From: Mycolicibacterium hippocampi
GTDB lineage: Bacteria > Actinomycetota > Actinomycetes > Mycobacteriales > Mycobacteriaceae
DNA: 64,000 nt
Assembly (NCBI RefSeq): GCF_010723735.1
Contig: NZ_BLLB01000002.1
Span: 4,774,001 to 4,838,000 of the forward strand
Reading direction: 5' to 3'
Part shown: positions 50,920 to 59,754 of the stretch, one piece after another
Layout: each line of letters starts with the position of its first letter
Position numbering within the stretch: position 1 is the stretch's first letter
Position numbers and translations under genes: made by a program
The notes under the pieces: generated by a model
What the model saw: only the letters and a program-made list of their open reading frames with translations
The model's database searches: none
Told to the model about the DNA's origin: nothing

Positions 50920-52189
50920 CGGACACCTCGTACGGGTCGTAGGGATACGCGGTCAGCGGCATCCAGCCACCGTCGGTGACCACTACGATCTCCTCGCCGC
51001 GGTACCCACCGGTGCCGTCCTCCCAGACCACCGGCTCGAACACCAACAGCATGCCGGCCGGGAAGACGAAGTTGTCATCCCACTCCTGGCCGAGATCCGT
51101 TCCGATCATCGGCATCTCCGCCGCACTGGTCCCGATGCCGTGTCCCAGGTAGAAGTGCGGCAGCCACGGCTTCTCCCCACCGGCAGCTGCGGTCGCCGCG
51201 CGCCCGAGGTCACCACAGGTCGCCCCGGCCTTGGTCACCGCCAGCACGGCGTCGACGATCTCGGCCCACTTCTCGAACTGCCGCTGCTGAGCCGGCGTCG
51301 GATCCTGGCCCACGATCCAGGTGCGCCCGTGGTCGGAGCAGTAGCCGTGGTAGGCGATCGACACGTCGGTCCACAGCACATCACCCTGCTGGATCTCACG
51401 CTCGGTGGTCAGAAGGGGTAGCGCGAGATCGCCGGTGGTGGTCCAGGTGCCCTCGGCCTTCGATGTCGGCATGGCCTGCCAGATCGAGTCGAACATGTTG
51501 GTGGTCGCGCCGAGTTCGAAGGTGCGGCGGACGAATTCGGCAGACAGGTCGATCTGGCGTGCGCCCGGGGTCAGCGACTTCTGAATCTCGGCGATGGCTT
51601 CCTCGGTGATCTGACACGCGCGCTGGATACACGCGATCTGGTCGACGGTCTTGACCAGTTTGGCCGCGCCGACCACCGCGGCGGCATCCACCGGTGGGCT
51701 CGGGAAGAGTGCGCTGCCGGCCCGCCGCATCGCCCCGGTGAACTCGTCCGTCGCGATCGTCGCGCCAGCCGGAATGAGGCGGTCCAGCACCTTGGCGAAA
51801 TCGGCGACGCCTTCGTCGAACTCCAGATAAACCGGCCCGTGCAGGTGATCATCAGGTAGGTCCGACTCCATGGCCGCACCCTCACGGAAGGGCAGGAACA
51901 GATGCGGGTGGTCGTCGTCGGCCAGCACCACCGCCACCGGCCGCTCGACATGCGACAACCCCGCGTCCGCCAACGGCCAACTGATGCCGGTGGCGTACAT
52001 GACGCTGCCGTTGCCGAGCAAGACCAGCGCATCCACGCCCTGATCGGCCATTGCGGCGTGCAGACGTACGCCGACTTCTCTCCGCATCCGGGCGAAGTCG
52101 GGCTCGGCAGGGATGTCCAGCCACGTGTAACCGGTCCGGGCGATCTGGGTGACGCCCGAATTCGTGGCCGTCGTCGCCGTCGTGCTCAC
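50909..52189 (-). CDS. M24 family metallohydrolase (Xaa-Pro peptidase/creatinase fold), intact metal site
   Basis: 426 residues. Creatinase-type N-terminal domain (GNGSVMYATGISWPL near residue 68) and metal ligands TDVSIAY, SDHGRTW, His in LGHGIGTS, Glu in VFEPVVW and Glu in RGEEIVVVT. GTG at 52189 overlaps the amidohydrolase stop by 4 bases. M24 proteins in catabolic operons are not always peptidases (creatinase, DMSP lyase DddP and ectoine hydrolase share the fold), so the reaction is open. Confidence 0.88.
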   Translation of the reverse strand: MSTTATTATNSGVTQIARTGYTWLDIPAEPDFARMRREVGVRLHAAMADQGVDALVLLGNGSVMYATGISWPLADAGLSHVERPVAVVLADDDHPHLFLPFREGAAMESDLPDDHLHGPVYLEFDEGVADFAKVLDRLIPAGATIATDEFTGAMRRAGSALFPSPPVDAAAVVGAAKLVKTVDQIACIQRACQITEEAIAEIQKSLTPGARQIDLSAEFVRRTFELGATTNMFDSIWQAMPTSKAEGTWTTTGDLALPLLTTEREIQQGDVLWTDVSIAYHGYCSDHGRTWIVGQDPTPAQQRQFEKWAEIVDAVLAVTKAGATCGDLGRAATAAAGGEKPWLPHFYLGHGIGTSAAEMPMIGTDLGQEWDDNFVFPAGMLLVFEPVVWEDGTGGYRGEEIVVVTDGGWMPLTAYPYDPYEVSGGN

Positions 52190-53379
52190 GAAAGCCCCAG
52201 GAACTTCTGCACGTTGGTGCTGACGATCTTGAGCGCGGCGTCCGGGCCCACCGCGTCGACCACCGACGCCAGCGACTTCTCGGAGTAGCCGAACGTGCTC
52301 TCGTTGTGCGGGTAGTCCGAAGACCACATCACGTTGTCGACGCCGATGCGATCGATCAACCGCAGGCCGAGCGGGTCGACCATGAACGAGGCACTCATGT
52401 GGTTGTCCCAGTAGTGACGGACGTCGTGCTCGAGTTGGTGGTTGAACATGTGCCGGTATGACGCGAGCATGTGCTCGGCGTCCTGCAGAGCGGTGGGCAC
52501 CCAGGCGATCCCGCCTTCGAACCATCCGATCTTCAGCGACGGATGTCGGTCGAGGATCCCGGAGAACACGTATTTGGCGAACTGCTCGCGGAACGAGTCG
52601 ACGTTGACCATCATGCCGACCACGACGCTGTTGTTCTGGCACGGTGTCTTGGGAGGCGTCTCGCCGATGTGATGGCTGACCGGGAGCCCGGCGGCCTCGA
52701 TCTCATCCCAGACGGCGTCCATGGCGGTGCTGCCGTAGTCGTAGATGTTGCCGTCGTCGTCCTTGCCCGGGTTCAGCGGTAGCAGAAATGTCTTGAGACC
52801 GAGTGACTTCAGCTCTTCGAGCGTACTGCGGGTGCCTTTCGGATCCCACCAGTTGATCAACCCGACGCCGTAGAAGTGGCCGTTGGAACGTTCCTGCAGA
52901 TCGGCGATGTGCTCGTTGTAGATCCGGAACACCCGCTCGCGTAGCGACTTGTCGGGGTAGTGGAACAGGGCCAGCACGGCATTGGGAAACGCCAGCTCCT
53001 TGTCGATGCCGTCTTCTTTGAGCTCCCGAATGCGCGCCTCGATGTTGTTGGAGGCGGCACCGGCGAGGTCGTCGTACTGCATGAGCACACGGCCGAAATC
53101 GCCCCCGGTCCAGGCCTTTCCCTTCATCCCCACCATATAGGCGCCGTCCTCGTACCAGATGCGCGGCGCCGCGCCCTTGAGTTCCTCGGGGAACCGCTCG
53201 TAGAAGATGTCATCGGCAACGGAGATGTGGTTGTCTGCGGAGAAGATCACCGTGTCTGTGGGAAGGCCGGTGACACCGCCGACGGAGTGGCCGTGGCGGT
53301 TCTTCGGTGCGCCCCACCCCTCCGGCGGATACAGGGTCGCCGGTGGGTCGGTGGGCGATGAAACTGTGGGAGTGGTCAT
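52186..53379 (-). CDS. Amidohydrolase family 2 (ACMSD-like) protein
   Basis: 397 residues. FSADNHISV near residue 47 holds the first metal motif (NHIS instead of HxH), LPVSHHIGE near 218 provides His ligands, KIGWFEGGIAWVP near 278 and MWSSDYPHNES near 350 the catalytic Asp/His. The family includes decarboxylases and hydrolases of ring-cleavage products. Same general type as the frameshifted gene at 27988-29279. Follows the P450 gene after 48 bases in the minus-strand operon. Confidence 0.88.
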   Translation of the reverse strand: MTTPTVSSPTDPPATLYPPEGWGAPKNRHGHSVGGVTGLPTDTVIFSADNHISVADDIFYERFPEELKGAAPRIWYEDGAYMVGMKGKAWTGGDFGRVLMQYDDLAGAASNNIEARIRELKEDGIDKELAFPNAVLALFHYPDKSLRERVFRIYNEHIADLQERSNGHFYGVGLINWWDPKGTRSTLEELKSLGLKTFLLPLNPGKDDDGNIYDYGSTAMDAVWDEIEAAGLPVSHHIGETPPKTPCQNNSVVVGMMVNVDSFREQFAKYVFSGILDRHPSLKIGWFEGGIAWVPTALQDAEHMLASYRHMFNHQLEHDVRHYWDNHMSASFMVDPLGLRLIDRIGVDNVMWSSDYPHNESTFGYSEKSLASVVDAVGPDAALKIVSTNVQKFLGLS

Positions 53380-53427
53380 CTTCGGACTCCAATCGGGCTG
53401 TGTGCGGGGCTGTGGATCGGGCGGCGG

Positions 53428-54660
53428 CTACCAGCTCACCGGAAGTTCATAGACGCCGTAGGCGAGTCGGTCGTGCTTGAAAGGCACCTCGTCGAGCGGG
53501 ATGGCCAGACGCATCGTGGGGATCCGGCGAAGCACCGTGTGGAACACGATCTGCAGTTCGGCACGGGCCAGCTGCTGGCCGACACACTGGTGACGGCCGT
53601 AGCCGAAACCGAGTTGCTGGCCGGCGTCGCGGGTGAAGTCGAGCCTGTCGGGCTCGGGATAGGCGGCGCTGTCCCAGTTGGCCGGGGCGAGGTCGATGAT
53701 GATGCCCTCGCCGGCACGGATGGTCTCACCGGCGATCTCGATGTCCTCGATGGCGACCCGGCGCTGCCCGTTCTGGATGATGGACAGATACCGCATGAGC
53801 TCTTCGGCGGCGTTGGCGATGAATTTCGGATCGTCCGAGTCCCGAAGTAGCGCGGCCTGTTCCGGGTTCTCCAGCAACGCCAGGATGCCGATGCCGATCA
53901 TGTTGGCCGTGGTCTCGTGTCCGGCGATCAACAGCCCGGTACCGAGCTGCGCGGCCTCTTTGACGCTGATCTCCCCGGCGGTGACGCGCTCGGCCAGATC
54001 GGAGACCGCGTCTTCGGAGGGGTTGGCCTGCTTCTCCTCGACGAGATTGATCAGGTACTGATGCAGGCTCATCGCACCCTTCTGCATGGCATCCGCGGCG
54101 GCGTAGCGGGCCAGACCGGCGTTGGCGTGCTCCTGGAAGAACTCGTGATCGTCGTAGGGCACGCCGAGCATGTCGCTGATCACCCGGGTGGGCACCGGTA
54201 GCGCGAGCCTGGCCACCATGTCGGCCGGCTGCGGACCGGCGAGGATCTCGTCGATGCACTCGTTGGTGACGTCCTGGATCACCGGCCGCAGCGCCTCGAC
54301 CCGACGGAACGTGAACGGCTTGGACAGCATCCGGCGGAACCGGGTGTGCTCCTCGGCGTCGGAGGTGAAGACCGACCGCGGCCGCTTGTTGACCGTGGAG
54401 AGCATGTGCTCGTTCCAGTGTGGGAAGCCCTCGATGCGATCGTCGACGCTCACCCGAGCGTCCGAGAACAGGGTGCGGGCCACCTCGTGTCCGGTGATCA
54501 GCCACGGCGTGGTGCCGTTCCAGATCCGCACTCGGGATAGAGGTTTCGACTGGTTCATCTCGAGCATCTGCCGCGGGGGCGCGAAGGGGCATCCGGACTC
54601 CCGCTCCATCGGATACTCCGGCGCGGCGGAGACCGCTTGCTCGTCGAGCGTGTCTGTCAT
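53428..54660 (-). CDS. Cytochrome P450
   Basis: 410 residues. I-helix AGHETTANM near residue 243, ExxR as EELMR near 285, heme loop FGYGRHQCVG with Cys near 358. ATG at 54660 follows GAGGAG. The ferredoxin gene ends 2 bases upstream and probably supplies electrons. This P450 is of a different subfamily from the two 402-residue P450s. Oxidises an intermediate of the 64-45.6 kb pathway; substrate unknown. Confidence 0.95.
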   Translation of the reverse strand: MTDTLDEQAVSAAPEYPMERESGCPFAPPRQMLEMNQSKPLSRVRIWNGTTPWLITGHEVARTLFSDARVSVDDRIEGFPHWNEHMLSTVNKRPRSVFTSDAEEHTRFRRMLSKPFTFRRVEALRPVIQDVTNECIDEILAGPQPADMVARLALPVPTRVISDMLGVPYDDHEFFQEHANAGLARYAAADAMQKGAMSLHQYLINLVEEKQANPSEDAVSDLAERVTAGEISVKEAAQLGTGLLIAGHETTANMIGIGILALLENPEQAALLRDSDDPKFIANAAEELMRYLSIIQNGQRRVAIEDIEIAGETIRAGEGIIIDLAPANWDSAAYPEPDRLDFTRDAGQQLGFGYGRHQCVGQQLARAELQIVFHTVLRRIPTMRLAIPLDEVPFKHDRLAYGVYELPVSW

Positions 54661-54662
54661 GT

Positions 54663-54857
54663 TCACTCCTCGATGTGGATGGCCAGGGCCGGGCAGGCGG
54701 CCGCGGCATTTCGGGTCTGTTGGGCGTGGTCGGGGCCTGGTTCGGGATTCAGCAGCTCCACCACACCGTCGTCGTCGCGCTGGTCGAAGACCTCGCCGGC
54801 ATTCATCACACACATCCCCGACGAGACGCACTTGTTCTGGTCGACGGTGACCAACAT
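54663..54857 (-). CDS. [3Fe-4S]-type ferredoxin
   Basis: 64 residues. Cluster ligands CVSSGMC near residue 10 and Cys in AACPALAI near 55 give the three-Cys pattern of P450-associated [3Fe-4S] ferredoxins. Acidic, soluble. ATG at 54857 lies 1 base after the TetR stop. Directly upstream of the P450 gene, so it is most probably its redox partner. Confidence 0.92.
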   Translation of the reverse strand: MLVTVDQNKCVSSGMCVMNAGEVFDQRDDDGVVELLNPEPGPDHAQQTRNAAAACPALAIHIEE

Positions 54858-54858
54858 G

Positions 54859-55569
54859 TCAGGGCAACTCCGTGACCGGGGCCTGCCACAAGCCGACGAT
54901 GGCGTCGATGATTCCTGATCCGACTGCGCTCCAACTCGTTCGAGGCAGGTCCGTGCCGTCGGCGAAGGCGCGCTCGAAATCAGCGCAGGTGTGGACCAGC
55001 AGGTTTCGCGCCATGATGTTGCGCTCGGTCACCACGGCCATCGGAAGGTCGGGCAGGCAGCGGGTGATCCCGTCGACGACACGCACCAACGATCGGGAAG
55101 CCAACGCATCCCGCACCACGACCCGCTGATACGCCGGATCAGCCAGTGCCTGGGCCGCGAAGCGCGCATACCATGTCGGGTTTCCGAGTTGGGCCAGATG
55201 CTCGGTCAGGGAGCACACCAGGCAAGCGATCCAATCACGCAGGTCCGCAGAATCTCCGGTGGCCGCCACCATCCGCTCCAGGAGCAGCTCGATCGACGCG
55301 CGATGCTTGTGTTCGATGGCACGCACCAGGTCGGTCTTGGTGCCGAAGTGATAGCCGACGGCGGCGTTGTTGCCCTGGCCTGCCGCCTCACTGACCTGCC
55401 TGTTCGACACCGCGTACACGCCGTGTTCGGCGTACAGCCGCTCGGCGGCTTTCAGGATCGCCTCTTGGGTGGTGCTGGCACGGTCGGCACGGACCGTCCT
55501 TGCTGTCGTCACCCTGTCAGTGAACCAAGTCACATCGTGTAAGTCAAGCGATTGATTTAAACCGGTCAT
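54859..55569 (-). CDS. TetR/AcrR family transcriptional regulator inside the catabolic operon
   Basis: 236 residues from ATG 55569, which overlaps the SDR stop (ATGA). The DNA-binding domain is near residues 30-75 (ILKAAERLYAEHGVYAVSNR, GQGNNAAVGYHFGTKTDLV). The palindrome at 55541-55558 lies inside the first codons. If translation instead starts at GTG 55512 (VTTARTVRADRAS), the palindrome is a normal upstream operator. C-terminal domain large. Probably controls the ferredoxin-P450 half of the operon. Confidence 0.82.
   Translation of the reverse strand: MTGLNQSLDLHDVTWFTDRVTTARTVRADRASTTQEAILKAAERLYAEHGVYAVSNRQVSEAAGQGNNAAVGYHFGTKTDLVRAIEHKHRASIELLLERMVAATGDSADLRDWIACLVCSLTEHLAQLGNPTWYARFAAQALADPAYQRVVVRDALASRSLVRVVDGITRCLPDLPMAVVTERNIMARNLLVHTCADFERAFADGTDLPRTSWSAVGSGIIDAIVGLWQAPVTELP
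55541..55558. promoter_or_regulatory. Operator AAnTCAA-GCGA-TTGAnTT near the TetR start
   Basis: TCAA-GCGA-TTGA (55544-55555), with AA and TT extending the symmetry to 18 bp. It is AT-rich for the region and suggests an internal promoter ahead of TetR, ferredoxin and P450. Confidence 0.5.
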
Positions 55570-56399
55570 CGCTGGCTGTCCCCTGTTTTCACGGTTCTGC
55601 GCACGATGACCTTGCCGGCGACGGTGCCACCGTCGATCGGTAGCACCGTGCCGGTCACATAACGGGATCTGTCGGTCGCCAGGTAGAGAGCGGCCTCGGC
55701 GACATCCGCGGCGGTGCCCTCCCTCTTCAGTGGTCGGTCGTCGCGCATCTGCTGCCGGATCCTGGCCTCGAACCGCTCGAGGCGTTCGCGGTCCTCGTCG
55801 GTGGCCGACGACGCGAGGATGGGTGTCGGGATGTTCCCCGGCGCCAGGCAGTTCACCCGGACCTCGTGATGCGCGAGCTCGATCGCGGCGCACTTGGTGA
55901 AGTGGATGATGGCGGCTTTCGACGCCCGGTAGCTCGACACGCCCCCGCCGGCCTGGATCCCGCCGATGGAACCGAGGTTGATGATCGACCCGCCGCCATG
56001 CTCGGACATGTGGCGCGCTGCATCCCTGGTGCCGGCCATCACCCCGAGGAGGTTGACGCGCATGACACGATCGAACTCTTCGAGGTCCTCGTCGAACAGG
56101 CTCTTGCGCAGCGGGCTGGAGATACCTGCGTTGTTGACCATCACGTCCAGTCCACCGAGCGTCATGGCGGCTTCAGCCACCAGTTCGGCGATCTGAGCCT
56201 GGTCGCCCACATCCGTCCTGCGGTACACCGTCCTCGAACCGGCTGAGTTCAGCTCCGCGGCAAGGGCTTCCCCCAGATCGTCGCGGACATCGGCGATCAC
56301 CACGGCGGCGCCCTCGGCGGCGAACCGCTCGACGATGCCGCGGCCGATCCCCGACGCGCCACCGGTGACGACAGCGACCTTGCCTGTGAGTTCGGTCAT
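55566..56399 (-). CDS. SDR family oxidoreductase
   Basis: 277 residues. VVTGGASGIGRGIVERF near residue 10, NNAGISSP near 88, Ser in NLGSIGGI near 145 (Gly before Ser) and Y-x3-K in YRASKAA near 160. C-terminal YVTGTVLPIDGGTVAG. Oxidises or reduces an alcohol/ketone with NAD(P). ATG at 56399; the stop overlaps the TetR start. A 20-bp palindrome lies 26 bases upstream. Confidence 0.9.
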   Translation of the reverse strand: MTELTGKVAVVTGGASGIGRGIVERFAAEGAAVVIADVRDDLGEALAAELNSAGSRTVYRRTDVGDQAQIAELVAEAAMTLGGLDVMVNNAGISSPLRKSLFDEDLEEFDRVMRVNLLGVMAGTRDAARHMSEHGGGSIINLGSIGGIQAGGGVSSYRASKAAIIHFTKCAAIELAHHEVRVNCLAPGNIPTPILASSATDEDRERLERFEARIRQQMRDDRPLKREGTAADVAEAALYLATDRSRYVTGTVLPIDGGTVAGKVIVRRTVKTGDSQR

Positions 56400-56425
56400 G
56401 CCGCACTCCCTCTCGAATGCTGTTC

Positions 56426-56445
56426 GCCCGAACCGGTGTTCGGGC
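56426..56445. promoter_or_regulatory. Palindrome GCCCGAAC-CGGT-GTTCGGGC upstream of SDR
   Basis: Perfect 8-bp arms in the 88-bp gap between the meta-cleavage-type hydrolase stop and the SDR start. This is the largest break in the minus-strand gene row. It may be an operator, or a hairpin that limits read-through; no T-run follows it on either strand. Confidence 0.5.
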
Positions 56446-56487
56446 GGGATACTACGGCCTGTCCTCGCCGTCTCGTCGAATCCGGTG

Positions 56488-57306
56488 TCATACCGACGCC
56501 AGGAATTCGAGCAGTAGCTCGTTGACGGCCCTGGGCTGCTCGATCTGCGGGCAGTGCCCCGCGCCCTCGATCACCGCGGCTCGGCCGAGGGCAATCTGCT
56601 CGGCGATCTTGTCCGCCCAGCCCGCCGGCAGCAGCTTGTCCCCCTGTCCCTCTACCACCAGCGTGGGGACTGCGATGCGTTCATATGCCCGCACACTGCT
56701 CGGGGTGGCCGGCGCCTCGAGCCCGGGCCGGCGGAACCTCGCCGCCGCCAGCGATTCCCATGCACCGGGTGCGATGCTGGACTCGTAGCGTCTGCGCACG
56801 TACGCCACGTCTTCGGGAAAGGCGGAGTCCAGGAACAGCGCCGCGACGATCCTGCGCATACCGGCGAGGGTGGCGTCATAGTCGTAGAGCGCGCTGACAT
56901 GCTCATTGCGCTGGATGTCACCGCCGCCGCAGATCGCCACAATGCTGCGAACCGGCAACACCGGCGATTCCGAGGTGGCGTCCACGAGCAGGTTGATCGC
57001 ACCCATCGAGTTTCCGACGAAGTGCGCGGACGCGACGCCCATCACCTCGCAGAACCGGGCGATGTGCCTGATCCGCATGCCTCGGCCGTCGGTGAAATCG
57101 ACGACCTTGGCCGATCCCCCGAACCCGAGCATGTCCGGTGCGAGCACGCGGTACCGCGCAGCCAGCGTGTCCACGGTGTGTTCCCAGCCGATCTCGGCGT
57201 TGGCGCCGAACTCGCCGCCGTGCAGCAGCACGACCGGATCGCCTTGTCCCGCCTCCAGATAACTGGTGCGTAGCCCGTCGACCAGCACAGTGTGCTGGTC
57301 GCTCAC
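56488..57306 (-). CDS. Alpha/beta hydrolase, meta-cleavage product hydrolase type (MhpC/BphD-like)
   Basis: 272 residues. LLHGGEFGANAE near residue 28, nucleophile motif GNSMGAINLL near 104 (GNSMG is typical of C-C bond hydrolases of meta pathways) and C-terminal GAGHCPQIEQP with the catalytic His. GTG at 57306 overlaps the FMN reductase stop (GTGA). Together with the MhpB-like dioxygenase at 62840, it would cleave a ring-fission product. Confidence 0.85.
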   Translation of the reverse strand: MSDQHTVLVDGLRTSYLEAGQGDPVVLLHGGEFGANAEIGWEHTVDTLAARYRVLAPDMLGFGGSAKVVDFTDGRGMRIRHIARFCEVMGVASAHFVGNSMGAINLLVDATSESPVLPVRSIVAICGGGDIQRNEHVSALYDYDATLAGMRRIVAALFLDSAFPEDVAYVRRRYESSIAPGAWESLAAARFRRPGLEAPATPSSVRAYERIAVPTLVVEGQGDKLLPAGWADKIAEQIALGRAAVIEGAGHCPQIEQPRAVNELLLEFLASV

Positions 57307-57902
57307 GCTGACGCCTTCGCTGTCCCGGCGAACGCCAGCAGCTGAGTGGCCAGCAGGCCGAGCTGATCGCCGACGGCGGCGCCCTGAGGAGTGTCGGCGA
57401 GCTCGCCCGACGAAGCCCATACCTGGTCGGCGGAGTTGATTGCCACACCGAGCGGTGTCGGCCACGCTCGCAACGCATGCCCGATGCCGCGCAGCTGGGT
57501 CAGCGTGCCGACCGCCGCCTGCCATCCGTAGGCACAGCTGATGCACCCCCACGGCGTGTTGTCGAGGTAGACGCGCGGATCCTCCCGGAGATCCTCGATG
57601 TAATCCAGGGCGTTCTTGACCAGACCGGACACGGCTCCGTGATAGCCGGGTGAGCCGACGACGACGGCGTCGGCGTCGCGTAGCGCCGTCACCAGTTCGA
57701 GTGCCCGCGGTGTGCGTTCCAGCTCGTGCGGGGCGTACATCGGCAGGTCGAGGTCCTCGGCACAGAACAACCGGGTTCGCCCGCCTTGGTCCTCCACCGC
57801 CGCCAGGCAGTACCGCAGTGCCCGCTCCGTGGAAGAGTTCGCCCGCAGTGTGCCACCGAGGCCGACGATGAACGGTTGCGCTGATCCTTTGTCACTGGTC
57901 AT
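57303..57902 (-). CDS. NADPH-dependent FMN reductase family protein
   Basis: About 199 residues, flavodoxin-like. FMN phosphate loop GLGGTLRANSSTERAL near residue 13 and GSPGYHGAVSGLVKNALDYI near 83. Probably supplies reduced flavin to the LLM monooxygenase at 59755 in the same operon. ATG at 57902 is used; a GTG at 57911 directly after the cyclase stop is an alternative. Confidence 0.88.
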   Translation of the reverse strand: MTSDKGSAQPFIVGLGGTLRANSSTERALRYCLAAVEDQGGRTRLFCAEDLDLPMYAPHELERTPRALELVTALRDADAVVVGSPGYHGAVSGLVKNALDYIEDLREDPRVYLDNTPWGCISCAYGWQAAVGTLTQLRGIGHALRAWPTPLGVAINSADQVWASSGELADTPQGAAVGDQLGLLATQLLAFAGTAKASA

Positions 57903-57911
57903 TTTCAACAC

Positions 57912-58910
57912 TCACTTGATCGCAATCGGACTGACAGGGGCACCGACCGCACCCACCACCTTCAGCGGCGGCGCGATGAGCTGGAACTCGTAGACACCGT
58001 CGGCGGCACAGTCGGCGGCCAACGGTCCGAGGTCCCAATATTCACCGAGCATCAAACCCATGTCCCGAAGACACAACATGTGCATCGGCAGGAATGTGCC
58101 GTCGACTCCCTGGGACGGATCCGGGTCCTCCACCATCAGGTTGTCGGAGGCGACGGCGGCGACTTCGTGCTCATGCAACCAGGACGCACATGTCCAGTGC
58201 AGCCCGGAACCGGCCTCGGCGCCGTCCGCGGTGGCCAGGAACCTCGTCCACCATCCGGTGTGGACCACGACGACGTCACCCGAACGGACCTCGACGCCCT
58301 GCTTCGCGGAGATCTCGTCGAGTTCTGATGGCGTGATCGGCGTGCCGGCCTCGCAGAACGTATCGACGCCGCGATGGGCCACCACGTCGAGAAGCACACC
58401 TCGCGAGGTGATGCCCTTGTCGGCGACCTTCTCGATGCCGAGGTGGAACGCGCCGAAGCTGGTCACGGAATCCGCAGGAAAGCCGTTGTAGAGCTTGTCC
58501 TCGTAGTACACATGTGACAGCGCGTCCCACTGGGTTGCGGCCTGCAACGGCATGACGATGAGGTCGTCGTTGAACCGGAAGGGGTTGTCGGCGAAGAAGG
58601 CACTCACGTCGGCGGCCACCGCGTTGCGCAGCCATTGCGGGCCGTACTCGACCAGCGTCGAGGCGTCACCGCCATCGACGGTCATCACGTGCACGGGATT
58701 CTGCCGGAACTTGAATGCGCCCTGCGGCCCACCGGCGCCGAAGTCACCGCCAAGCGAGATGACCTTTCCCTGCCTCGCCAGACCCGCGCCTTCCGCAACC
58801 TTTTCGCGCGTGATGAGGTTCAACGTGCCGATCTCGTCGGCGTCCCCCCAGCGCCCCCAGTTGCGTACCTCGTCCGCCATCTTGCGGAAGTCCGCCATGC
58901 TGCCGGCCAT
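57912..58910 (-). CDS. Cyclase family protein (kynurenine formamidase-like metal hydrolase)
   Basis: 332 residues. QAATQWDALSHVYYEDKLYNG near residue 118 corresponds to the metal-binding TxWDxxxH...YNG block of this family. GVLLDVVAHRG near 165, GDVVVVHTGWW near 205, LPMHMLCLRDMGLMLGE near 280. The group hydrolyses lactones, formamides or similar ring products. ATG at 58910 follows GGGAG. Two bases separate it from the SDR upstream. Confidence 0.87.
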   Translation of the reverse strand: MAGSMADFRKMADEVRNWGRWGDADEIGTLNLITREKVAEGAGLARQGKVISLGGDFGAGGPQGAFKFRQNPVHVMTVDGGDASTLVEYGPQWLRNAVAADVSAFFADNPFRFNDDLIVMPLQAATQWDALSHVYYEDKLYNGFPADSVTSFGAFHLGIEKVADKGITSRGVLLDVVAHRGVDTFCEAGTPITPSELDEISAKQGVEVRSGDVVVVHTGWWTRFLATADGAEAGSGLHWTCASWLHEHEVAAVASDNLMVEDPDPSQGVDGTFLPMHMLCLRDMGLMLGEYWDLGPLAADCAADGVYEFQLIAPPLKVVGAVGAPVSPIAIK

Positions 58911-58912
58911 CG

Positions 58913-59752
58913 TCAACTCCCCTGTGCCACTGAGGCGGTATGAACCTGGGTCCAGAATCGCTCGCCGAGTATCCCACCGTCGGTCCACAGCACCTGCCCG
59001 GTGATGTACCCGGCGGCGCGGCTTCCCAGAAACGCCAGTACTGCCGCCTGCTCCTCGGCGGTGGAGACCCGGCCCAGCGGAGCGGTGAAGGAGTCCAGGT
59101 ACTGCTGTCCGTAGGCCGACCTCAACTGGTCCAGGATCGGGGTTTCGGTGACACCGGGTGCTGTGCAGTTGATCCTGATGCCCCGACCGCCCAGCTCCAC
59201 GGCACGGCGCATCCCGTAGAGGATGATGGCCTCCTTGGACAACCGGTAGCCGCCGTCGGCGAGCGCATCGGGATTCTCCGCGCACCACTGCAGTCCCGCG
59301 GGTACCGATGCAGTCTCGACGAGACCAGCAGTGACACCTGCGTTCTCGCGGTAGGACGACGCCGCCAACGAGGACACATTGCAGATGGCCGCACCTGCGG
59401 GCATGCGGTTGACCAATGCCTCGGTGAACTGCCTCATGCCCAGGAAGTTGATCCGGACGACCACCAGCGGATCACCGATTCCGGACGAGACCCCCGCGAC
59501 GTTGAACAGCGCGTCGACCGCACCGTCGACCGCTCCGGCCGCCGCTTCGACCGAACCGGGCTCGGCCAGGTCCACCTCGATGAAATCGGTTGGCGCCGTG
59601 CCGGTGTCGCTCGGCGCCCGGCGGTCCAGTCCGGTCACCCGGGCTCCGAGTCGGCCGAGGTGGCGGGTCAGCTGCTCGCCGATGCCCGAGGCGCAGCCGG
59701 TGACCACGGCGTGGGCACCGTCGTAGCGCACCAGCTCGTCGAGTGTGGTCAC
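58913..59752 (-). CDS. SDR family oxidoreductase (3-alpha-hydroxysteroid dehydrogenase-like)
   Basis: 279 residues. VVTGCASGIGEQLTRHL near residue 16, the second-strand Asp in GLDRRAP, NVAG near 88, Ser in NVSSLAASS near 124 and Y-x3-K in GGYRLSKEAI near 170. The short middle and the long insertion before the Tyr resemble 3-alpha-HSD/carveol dehydrogenase-like SDRs. GTG at 59752. Its neighbours (KstD-like enzyme, LLM monooxygenase) suggest a cyclic ketone/alcohol substrate. Confidence 0.87.
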   Translation of the reverse strand: MTTLDELVRYDGAHAVVTGCASGIGEQLTRHLGRLGARVTGLDRRAPSDTGTAPTDFIEVDLAEPGSVEAAAGAVDGAVDALFNVAGVSSGIGDPLVVVRINFLGMRQFTEALVNRMPAGAAICNVSSLAASSYRENAGVTAGLVETASVPAGLQWCAENPDALADGGYRLSKEAIILYGMRRAVELGGRGIRINCTAPGVTETPILDQLRSAYGQQYLDSFTAPLGRVSTAEEQAAVLAFLGSRAAGYITGQVLWTDGGILGERFWTQVHTASVAQGS

Positions 59753-59754
59753 CT

